From the NCBI RefSeq assembly GCF_000003605.2, contig NW_003122912.1, positions 102,520 through 138,706 of the forward strand: DNA of 36,187 nt, written 5' to 3'. Made by a program: the position numbers and the translations under genes. Below, piece by piece: positions 11,045-19,321 of this stretch. The notes below the pieces were generated by a model. That model saw only the letters and a list, made by a program, of their open reading frames with translations. It searched no databases and had not been told where the DNA came from. The stretch's first letter is position 1; each line of letters starts with the position of its first letter. The DNA comes from Saccoglossus kowalevskii (taxonomy: Eukaryota; Hemichordata; Enteropneusta; Harrimaniidae).

Positions 11045-11089
11045 CAGGAAAGTTGAGCGAGAATGAACTACTTCCGAGTCGCAACCAAT
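11045..11089 (-). promoter_or_regulatory. candidate minus-strand first exon with CCAAT box
   Basis: Reading the minus strand, ATTGG (inverse CCAAT, plus strand 11085-11089) is followed about 40 bases later by CTTTCCTG and a perfect GTAAGT donor (GT at 11044-11043). This is the usual layout of a promoter and a non-coding first exon. The next acceptor on this strand is the one at 10055. No ATG-led coding link can be shown. Confidence 0.2.
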
Positions 11090-11204
11090 CATGTCGAAAA
11101 ATTACAAATCACGTTTCGTGTACTTCAAGAGTTCAGTGTCTGTCATGACATACCATGCGATGAAAGGTGGCTGGACAGAGCTGTTTTCTGAAATTACAGC
11201 TAAA

Positions 11205-12007
11205 ACAAGGTCAGCTTGGACGTTCATTTGCGAGACGTATAAAAAAAATGCAGCCAGTGATACATTTCGAAAATAAAAATAAAACATAAACGCAATCAGA
11301 AGGGCCGACCACGCGCGTTGTAAATAAATAGAACGCGTTGTGACACAGTCTCACCAGCCTCTTTCACTCACGCAATATAATTATGCTATTTCCCAGGGCA
11401 CTTATATTTAATACATTGACGAAAAACACCACAAGAAAAATGTAAATGAGGCTTGTAATTACTAGTAACTCAACTCGAACGCAATATTCATCACTGTAAA
11501 AGTGGATAAATTCGAACCAGCCAGCTCATGACCGGAGACGTCCGGTCGTCTTCGTTGATAACTCGCCAATTCACCATAATCGTTGTGGTAAACTGTTTAG
11601 CTGATTTTTCAAAAGATGGATATTCAATTCATTTTTCGTCTTAGCCTTGTCTTTTCGTCTTAACCGTCGCAGTCCGCTTCATTGAATGTTTAGTTTGATA
11701 ATTGATATAAACATACATTAAACATAAACACACAAGTGTGAGACTGTTGCTTTCAAGTTGTGTTAATACAAAGATGATTTAAACTTTCCCTTCCGTTGCC
11801 AACGTATTCAATATACCGAAATAGCATGTGTGTGCGTTTGCGTGAGTGAATGAAGCAGGTGAGATTTCTTGTCGCAACGTGTACTATTTATTTCCAACGC
11901 GCATGGTCGGCGCCTTTGATTTCGTTTATTTTGTTCTTACATTCGCGAAATTTATCGCTGGCACCGCTTATTTTGTCATGTCTCACAACTGAATGTCCAT
12001 GCTTACT
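11205..12007. repeat. large diverged inverted repeat (foldback), ~800 bp
   Basis: About 220 bp at 11205-11430 match, with gaps and many substitutions, the reverse complement of about 11790-12007. Shared blocks include GGCCGACCACGCGCGTTG / GCCGACCATGCGCGTTGG, AAATAAATAG, TCATTCACTCACGCAA-like and TTGGACGTTCATTTG. The loop of ~350 bp is AT-rich and non-coding. This fits an old foldback transposon or long-TIR MITE. Exact ends and a target duplication are not resolvable by eye. Confidence 0.5.
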
Positions 12008-12230
12008 TTGTTTTGTCTATATTTAATAAAAATACATAAGTCTCTACAAGTGTTGGATATATATCAACATAATGCTATCGGCAACGCTCGAGTTCGTTTT
12101 TTTCTTCAAAATGTTTAATTTGAAAACTACAAGTTCACAACATCGAGTCACGTTTCGATCGGTTTTTATGATTCACGGGGCCAAGAAAACAAGAAAACTC
12201 CATGCACAGATACGCTCAGGCAAAGCAAAC

Positions 12231-12261
12231 CATGGAGCTAAATTTTTTTTGTAGCTCCATG
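12231..12261. repeat. perfect 10-bp hairpin
   Basis: CATGGAGCTA, an 11-base T-rich loop, then TAGCTCCATG. It sits between the foldback and the MULE and may be a remnant end of another element. No terminator or RNA gene is implied. Confidence 0.6.
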
Positions 12262-12359
12262 AGCGAACGGTACTTTCGGTGAAATGTCTAGCCATCTGTA
12301 TGACACCCTACAGTTTTTAGCGGCCGGTACAACAGGGCTGTGCAATGCATACTGTTAGT

Positions 12360-12399
12360 ACCGGTTTAATATTCTCTCAGTTAAACTCCGTAAAAACAT
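12360..12399 (+). repeat. left copy of a direct repeat flanking the MULE
   Basis: This 40-bp block (ACCGGTTTAATATT ... CCGTAAAAACAT) recurs in the same orientation at 24027-24066 with 35 of 40 positions identical. A second shared word, ACGCTCAGGC, lies outside each copy in the same order (12212-12221; 23980-23989). Both copies lie outside the target duplications of the transposon. Confidence 0.6.
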
Positions 12400-12421
12400 G
12401 TCAGTACCTTCCGATGATGTT

Positions 12422-12430
12422 GAATAATAT
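12422..12430 (+). repeat. left 9-bp target-site duplication of the MULE
   Basis: GAATAATAT, immediately followed by the terminal repeat GGCTTATTGT. The same nine bases follow the right end at 23902-23910. Nine bases is the typical MULE/Mutator duplication length. Confidence 0.85.
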
Positions 12431-13078
12431 GGCTTATTGTTATCGAAGAAACGAAACGAAACGGGATGACATACATAATAAAAAATAAACTGTAATCAGA
12501 GAAAATGGGTTTTATACGCACAATATTTACAAAATATTTGCCGAAACAATATTTGTATTAGTAAATGGCTCGTTTCGCTAATTGCAGATAATCGAAAATC
12601 TGTAATCAGCGAAACAGGGGTCCTACACGTACAATATTCACAACTGTCGGACGGAATTTGGCCAGTATATCCACCTTTCAGTCGTGTATATCATTACATA
12701 AAATATTTGCGGAAAAAAATATTTTAATTAGTAAATGGCTCGTTTTGCTAATTACAGATAATCGAAAATCTGTAATCAGCGAAACAAGTGTCCTACGCGT
12801 ACAATATTCACAACTGTCGGTCGAAACTTGGCCAGTCTATTCATCTTTCAGTCATGTATGTAATTACATAAAATATTTGCCGAAAATGACAATATTTTAA
12901 TTAGTTAATGGCTTGTTTCGCTAATTACAGATAATCGAAAATCTGTAATCAGCGAAACAGGGGTCCTACGCGTACAATATTCACAACTGTCGGACGACAC
13001 TTGGCCAGTATATTCACCTTTCAGTCGTGTATGTATGTAATTGCATAAACATTTGCTGAAAATAACAATATTTTAATT
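12431..13078 (+). repeat. left terminal inverted repeat with three hairpin units
   Basis: The outer ~110 bp match the right end almost base for base (AAACGAAACGAAACGGGATG, then TTTTATACGCACAATATTTA). Three units of 170-173 bp follow. Each holds a hairpin GTTTCGCTAATTACAGAT - loop AATCGAAA - ATCTGTAATCAGCGAAAC (stems starting at 12572, 12742, 12915). Each also carries TACAATATTCACAACTGTCG and CAGTCGTGTATG blocks. Similarity to the right end stops at TTTTAATTA, where the GCTGCAAGCAGCG repeat begins. Confidence 0.85.
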
Positions 13079-13228
13079 AAAGCTGCAAGCAGCGTCACAG
13101 GGGCCCAAGCTATGAAACAAACATGTATATTCCATAAATAATGACGTCACTGGATTGCCATTAAGGTAGTTTCCATGTATTTACCTGGTTACGGTTATCG
13201 AGATATGTTTTTTTAAATATAATGAGCC

Positions 13229-13887
13229 ATGTGCTTATGCATATTAATGACCTTGCATGACCATATATGGTCAACTGTTATTTTAATTAAACCTCTTCAA
13301 CATTGTCATAATAAAACATGATTCATCATCCTAATGCAACAGTGTTTGAGATATAACGATTACGCATAATAATGAGCTCACGTGACCATATATGGTCATC
13401 TGTTATTTTAGTCAAATCTCCTGTTCAATGTTTTCATAATAACACAGGATTTCATCTTCCTAACTGCAAGTGTCAGAGATATGACAGTTATGCATATTAA
13501 TGAGCTCACGTGACCATACATGGTCATCTGTTATTTTAATCAAATCTCTTGTTCGGCGTTGTCATTATAACATAGGATTCATTTTCCTAACTGCAACAGT
13601 GTTTGAGATGACAGTTATGCATATTAATGAGCTCACATGACCATATATGGTCATCTGTTATTTTAATCAAATCTCTTGTTCAACGTTGTCATAATAACAC
13701 AGGATTCATCTTTCTAACTTCAACAGTGATTGAGTTATAACAGTTATGCATATTAATGAGCTCACATGACCATATATGGTTATCTGTTATTTTAATCAAA
13801 TCTCTTGTTCAACGTTGTCATAATAACACAGGATTCATCTTTCTAACTACAACAGTGATTGAGTTATAACAGTTATGCATATCAATG
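13229..13887 (+). repeat. minisatellite, ~127-bp unit, with CArG-box palindromes
   Basis: Five units. The word CCATATATGG (CArG consensus CC(A/T)6GG) starts at 13261, 13386, 13641 and 13770, with a variant CCATACATGG at 13514. Spacings are 125-129 bp. In most units it is the core of the 16-bp perfect palindrome TGACCATATATGGTCA. Each unit also has TTATGCATATTAATGAGCTCA, TCTTGTTCAACGTTGTCATA and a GTGATTGAGTTATAACAG block. Units 3-5 are nearly identical, indicating recent tandem expansion. Confidence 0.85.
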
Positions 13888-14044
13888 ATGTTAGAAGTCC
13901 CCATCCCATGGGTGCCCGGCCACGTGCCCTAGCAGTGTGCTATTGGGGCAAAATGATGTATCTGATGACACAAATGCACACACAAAATTTGAAAGAAATC
14001 GGACTAATTCAAAACATGTACTTGCATAATTTCTATTTTCACAA

Positions 14045-14525
14045 AATCCAAGATGGCGGCCGAACCACGTGACTTACCGAAAATATATTATTTTTCTCAT
14101 ATGTAACAATGTTCAGGTATGTTATATTCACAATCAACAGTTAATTGGTTGAATCACCTCTGAGAAACAAATGCCCAAACTTTTGGTCAATTTTGCCTGA
14201 ATTCCAAGATGGCGGCCAAACCATGTCACTGATCTGAAATCTTTTTTTAGTTTTCTGAAAGAGATTAATATAGAGATGCCATGCAGCAATATTGAAGATA
14301 ATCTCTCAAGTGTGGCATGAGTAAAAAAACTACTTTCCAAAATGGCGGCCAAACCACGTGACCAATCATAATGAATTTCTCAAATCTATATCTGCTCTAT
14401 ATGTCGAAGCTATTACTAAATACGAGAACATTTTACTTGGCTAAGAAGAAGATTTTTAAGTGTTTTTTGCCGTTTTTAGGAAAAACAAAATGGCGATAAA
14501 AGTCACGTGAACGCTAAAGTTTGTA
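14045..14525 (+). repeat. degenerate repeats carrying AAGATGGCGGCC and CACGTGAC
   Basis: AAGATGGCGGCC(G/A)AACCACGTGAC-type blocks occur near 14049, 14208, 14340 and 14488, spaced 132-159 bp. AAGATGGCGGC matches the YY1 consensus and CACGTG is an E-box. The sequence between copies is only weakly alike. This is part of the 13.1-14.7 kb repeat. Confidence 0.5.
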
Positions 14526-14982
14526 TTCCTGATATTTATTACACATGAGTTGTACTATATACCATAAAAAAAATCTAGACGCCTAGACCCTCAGAAAGTG
14601 GTCTGAAAGCATGTTGCACCAGTTCATATTAGACACTATCAGGATAGAGCATTTTCAGACTATTCGGTTCAGCGGTTTTCTCAAACGGCTCGACGAAAAA
14701 AAGTTACGGAAGAAAGAAGTAGATTTTGATTTTTAAAACCATCATTTATTCCTCAATAACTTAGTTACATATATACATGTAGTACATTATTTCACAATTC
14801 TATAAAATCGAAAAATTGACTGTACAGTATGGAACATTTATAATAAGTGTAATAATAATCCTCTAAGAAGTACATTTATTAAAATATTACAGTCTCATTA
14901 AAAATGCTATATTGCCCAAGCACGAACCACCAGTAGGACAAAACAAACTCATAGCCAACTAGTTTTTGACATATTTTCTGAA

Positions 14983-17900
14983 CTAGCTCAAATAGCGGGA
15001 GCAGACGAGGACATTGTAGACATATGTAGACACAGAGGTGGGATGATAATTGCAAGATTTTAAAAATTCGCCAGTAGCATAGGCACCATGCAGGATACGC
15101 CATTGGAGATCTCCCTCTATTTTTGGCGTTGGGGATAGATAGCAATTCTTGAAAACAGGTGTGATGTTATTAGGTAGGGACAGAAGATCTTGCCACACTG
15201 TCTAAATGCTCGGGATGTTTTTCATGCATTTGAGAGTTGACAAGAAAACTGTATATTTCACCTTTTTCCTGTTTATAAAGGGGACAGTTAAGTAGAGTAT
15301 CACCAATTTGCTAGAATAGCTCTAGTGAGTAATTGTTGATTGTATTTAAGTCAGAGTGCTGTTCTGTGAAAAAGCTGTTGATTATTCCTACAAAATCCTG
15401 TGGAAGCGATTGTTGTAAGATGTAAAGTGCTTTCTCAAGTACACGCATGGAATATATTGGCACCATTTGTTTTATTTCAGTTCTGTTATACCAACGCCTT
15501 TAAGTTAGATGAATTAGGTCGCCAATAGTGGTAATACCGCCCTCTGCAAAGTGTGTATAAACGAAAGGCTCTTTACGCACAGAATGTACAATTAAATTAT
15601 TATTAAAAAGAGGTTCATTTAGAACAGACGATGGACGATCTTTTCTGAGTGTTTGAATTGATGACCATATTCTGAGAAGTTCACTGTAAAATCTATTGCT
15701 ATCATACAAGAGAATGATAACATATTTGTGACAAACAAGTGTTTGTTATATTTGAAGCTGTTAGTTTGTTGGAGAAAGTAGTTTGTAAAGTGAAAACATG
15801 AGTGACCAGAGTTCAAGTAAATATATCTTTGAATGTATTGTAGACGGAATGCTTTTATACGGCTGGAGAGGTGAACTAGACCTTGACCACCAAATTTCAG
15901 TGGAATGTACAGTAGTCTGCTGGTTTCCAGTGGCGACCTTGCCAAAAGAAATCAAGGAAAAGCTTCTCAATGTCTTTGATAAAATTCTTTGGTGGACTGA
16001 GACAATAAAGACGATGGAAAATCTTAGTTGCTGCTAATTGATTAATTATAATGACACGTCCACGATAGGCAATGGCTCGGGCGTAGCGGTTCCACCATTC
16101 AAGTTTTAATGTCACCTTTAGTATGGCCTCATCCCAGTTCTTTTTGTTATATTGTGTTGTGTTACCAATATAAGTACCATGGATTTTGAGCCCCTCGCTG
16201 TTCCATTGAATGTTCATGGGAGAGTCTATTCAACCTTTCCATGACCCGACCCATAAGCCTTTTGATTTTCCATAGTTTATACGTGCATTACTAGCTCTTT
16301 CATACACATCCAGCCACTGTGTCAGTTTGTTAAAGTCCTCATTTCTTGTAATGAAAAAAATAACATCGTCTGCATATGCAGAAAGTTTACACTTTTGTTT
16401 GTTTGATTTTGGAATAAAATATCTACGAATGTTTCAATCGCTATTGTATAAAGTTGACCAGAGACGGCGCAACCTTGTCTAATTCCACGAAGGAATGCGA
16501 CGGGAGCTGTAAGGGAGTTATTTATGCGAATTATGCTTTGTGTATCTGTATATATTAATTTGATGTAGGAGATGAATTTCTCTCCCAAACCAAAGGCAGT
16601 TAGAGCGTTAAACAAGTCGTTGCGGTTTACTCTGTCAAACGCTTTCTCCTGATCGAGAGCCACAATTCCAAGTGGAGTATTAGAGTACGTGACAGTGTCG
16701 TGAATGAGATGGATGGATAATCGGCACAGAGAAGGCTGATTGGTCTCCAGTTTTTAAGTAGTGTATTGTCTCTCAAAGCTCGGCGACAAGATAATGGTAG
16801 CATGCCCTCAGTGATGGAATCTGAGAATACTTCATAGAAGTCTTTACCAAATACAGACCAGAATTTTTTTATAGAACTCTGCTGGCAGTTCGTTAATGCC
16901 AGGAGTTTGACACAAGTGTGACAGCAGTAGGCAACTCCTCAAACGTTATTAAACCATCACACATTGATGCAGTATCAGTATCAAGCTGTGGCAAATCTGC
17001 CAAAATCTCAGCCTGTGCTTCAGGCGAGACAGGACATGGTGAAAACAGATCGGAATAAAACCGCCTTGTTAAATGACACATTTCATTAGTATCTCCTGTT
17101 AAATTATTGTCATGATTACGTAAGTGTGTGGTTGTTTTATGAGAGCCTCTACTTTTTTCAAGATTGAAAACAAAGCTACATGTGCCATCCGATTCATTTA
17201 AAAGATAGTGACGTGATCTAATTATTGCACCGCGTGCCTCGTTTTTCATGTATTCTGTTAAAATGTCTTTTTTTTGTTTATATGTTGCATGTAAATCCGC
17301 ACTAGGATTTTCATTGAGACGTGTCTCAAGTTCATACGCAAGTTTTTCTTTTTCCCGTTTGAAGTTCAATGAACTATTGCATGTATATTATTTGGTTAGT
17401 TCTTTAATGTTATTTTTTCCAATATCCCACCACATTTGAATACTGTAAAAATGTATCTTTTTATCCCGCCACATTGACCAAAAACCACAAATAGTGTCAC
17501 AATACGCTGTATCATCAAGAAGACTTGTATTTAAACACCATAGTGGACTGTGATTCTCAACCTTTGACAATCTTATGATCAGAGCATTGAAAGGAAGGAT
17601 CAATGGACATACATGTGACTTTTGATGACAATAGTTTATTTATGTAGAAAGTGTCTAGTCTGGAGCGGCTGTTGCCTCTTGTCCACGTGAAGTCACGTGC
17701 ATTGCCATGGAAACGTCGCCAGGAGTCAACAAGTTTGTACCGACTCAATATATTATTAAGCAGTTGCGCCGATTCAGGGTGTGGTTCCCTCGCATTTAAG
17801 CGATCTAGATCTGGGTTCAATGTACAGTTGAAGTCCACAGCCATAATAATAGGCTGAGAGTTACCAAGGTCACCAATATATTTCTTTAACCTTTGAAAAA

Positions 17901-18252
17901 AAGCAAGACAGTCAACACCATTTGTAGGAGCATAACCATTGAGTATGTGGTAAGACAATCCATTAACAGTGATATTCAAATGAAGCAGACGCCCATTGAC
18001 AATGCTATGTGCTGAGTGTACATGTATTTCTTTGTTTGGATGTGTTAAAATAGCAACACCGCCAGATGTAGTACTACCGTGAGAAAAATACATTGGTGCG
18101 CGCCATACAACTTCAATGGGAACTGAGTGCGTTTCTTGCAGAAAGAACAAGTCAACTTTGTGATTTATTTTTAGAAAGTTAAAAATCTCATGACGTTTAA
18201 GTGAGTCATGACAACCATTGACATTCCAAGATAATATAGAAAGAGAGCTCAT
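14983..18252 (-). pseudogene. LINE ORF2: AP endonuclease + reverse transcriptase, broken
   Basis: Start ATG at 18252. Endonuclease (18252-17557) has SWNVNG, FFLQETHS (catalytic Glu), GYAPTNG, AVDFN and SDHKIV (catalytic His). Then, with frame changes, come LWCLNTSLLDD and WWDIGKNNIKELTK (17603-17388) and NFKREKEKLAYELETRL (17369 on). Reverse transcriptase (16663 on) has DQEKAFDRVN and GIRQGCAVSGQLYTIAIE. The active-site YADD is intact at 16376-16365 but lies in a different frame from the preceding block, after an A-rich tract. Downstream are WWNRYARAIAYRGRVIIINQ (16217-15897), FGGQGLVHL, LNEPLFNNNLIVHSVRKEP (15709-15500) and LQWRILHGAYATGEFLKSC (15198 on). At least six frame changes or stops mean no full-length product. 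Confidence 0.85.
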
Positions 18253-18620
18253 TATGTATTATACAAAGTGTAAAATAACAGACATTATGATTTATGTTTC
18301 AATAAAATCTCAGTCTTCTTGTAATTTAACAATTTTATTTCAATCAACAACGGACGTGTATCAGTGCAAAAATTAAGACACCGGTCAAGAATCTTTTCAG
18401 ACCCTTTCATAGCCTCTAGAAGATCAGTAAGTCGGTGAAATGAAATTAGTTTTGACTCTGGGATATGCTGAATATCATCAGACATTTCAGAAGTGAGAGA
18501 TTCTGTGTCCGATATATCAGGATCATCACCTATTGTGGATGACCTTGATTGCGGTAGTGAGTTGCAACTAGATGCATGACCAAGAACCTGGGGTGGTGGA
18601 AAAGGGAAGGGGGGTTGAAT

Positions 18621-18714
18621 NNNNNNNNNNNNNNNNNNNNNNNNNNNNNNNNNNNNNNNNNNNNNNNNNNNNNNNNNNNNNNNNNNNNNNNNNNNNNNNN
18701 NNNNNNNNNNNNNN
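18621..18714. other. assembly gap, 94 N
   Basis: Run of unspecified bases bordered by GGGGGGTTGAAT and CCCCCCTCTTC. On the minus strand it falls inside LINE ORF1 in a Pro/low-complexity region. The true length is unknown. Confidence 0.99.
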
Positions 18715-18742
18715 CCCCCCCTCTTCACCTGATATTGATGAC

Positions 18743-18950
18743 CTATATCATCGTTGTTGTTTCCATTGTTGCATTTGTCATTTTCAACACTGCTGTGTTT
18801 ATCATTATCATGTTTATCCTTGTTTTTATCATTATAATTTTCACCACTGCTGTGTTTATCATTATAAATTTTACCACTGTTGTGTTTATCATTATCATTT
18901 TCACTGTGGATTTTATCTTTATCATTTCAACACTGTCTTTTTTTTCTCTT
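18743..18950 (-). repeat. minisatellite within LINE ORF1
   Basis: Imperfect tandem units built on GTGTTTATCATTATCA / TTTTCACCACTGCT (plus strand). Read on the minus strand they encode the repeated DNDKHSS-type tail of ORF1. Unit length is ~45-50 bp with ~27-bp sub-units. Confidence 0.6.
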
Positions 18951-19321
18951 TATCGTTATCTTTTTCCCCAATTTTATGTTTATCACATTCAATGGTTACA
19001 GCATCTGCAGTAGTTTGATTTGCTTCATTTGCTTCCATATCAATATTATCATTTTCATTTATGATATTTTCAGCCACAGTTTTACTCATTTCTTTTGGAC
19101 AATTCTTACGAATATGTCCGATTTCTTTGCAACCAAAACAACGCATTTCATCTGTAGATATGTAAATAGAATAAGGACGGCCCTCAAACATGACATGCAT
19201 TGAGCCATTTCTCTGATAAAGAAACATTGTCTTCTATGCCATTAATAGACAATGTATATAATGATAGTAACAACCATACATATATATTGGTTTTAACAAC
19301 TATTTCTCTCTTGGTCTACAG

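Larger units (their letters stand above)
13079..14735 (+). repeat. dispersed repeat headed AAGCTGCAAGCAGCG
   Basis: Begins AAGCTGCAAGCAGCGTCACA abruptly at the inner edge of the left TIR and ends near GGCTCGACG, a GTTACGGAAGAAAGAAG tail. Between are a CArG minisatellite, a GGGTGCCCGGCCACGTGCC block, and four copies of (C)AAGATGGCGGCCAAACCACGTGAC-like sequence. I have the impression that the GCTGCAAGCAGC head and GAAAGAAG tail recur as interspersed repeats in other animal genomes. The class is unknown to me, and whether it is part of the MULE or a separate insertion is unclear. Confidence 0.5.
14740..19240 (-). mobile_element. 5'-truncated Tx1/L1-like LINE (copy B), inside the MULE
   Basis: Minus-strand non-LTR retrotransposon with a CCHC ORF1 remnant followed by ORF2 (APE endonuclease, reverse transcriptase, C-terminal Cys/His finger). 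Order and features (CCHC knuckle in ORF1, WWDIGKNNIKEL after the endonuclease, LNEPLFNNNLI near the end) point to the Tx1/L1 group. Sense runs out upstream of the zinc knuckle at about 19240. The 3' edge near 14.74 kb is set only by where the neighbouring repeat ends. No target duplication or poly-A tail was found. Many stops make it inactive. Confidence 0.8.
18285..19240 (-). pseudogene. LINE ORF1 (CCHC nucleic-acid-binding protein), interrupted by a gap
   Basis: Contains a zinc knuckle CFGCKEIGHIRKNCP (C-x2-C-x4-H-x4-C) preceded by EGRPYSIYISTDEMR. A low-complexity Asn/Asp/Lys/His tail follows: after a shift at an A8 run the frame reads DKHNSGKIYNDKHSSGENYN and similar repeats. Beyond the unsequenced gap lies a Ser/Asp-rich stretch and a leucine-rich C-terminus (FHRLTDLLEAMKGSEKILDR) ending just before ORF2. 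The N-terminal RNA-binding part is missing. Role in LINEs: RNA packaging. Confidence 0.65.

Noticed and set aside
12540..13080. Regularly spaced repeats resembling an array such as CRISPR
   Set aside because: Units are ~171 bp, contiguous and mirrored at the opposite transposon end; this is a TIR, in an animal genome.
15798..16037. Plus-strand frame of 79 codons
   Set aside because: Shadow of the LINE ORF2 C-terminal region on the minus strand.
18572..19018. Plus-strand frames running through the N gap
   Set aside because: Antisense of LINE ORF1. The apparent length comes from unspecified bases.
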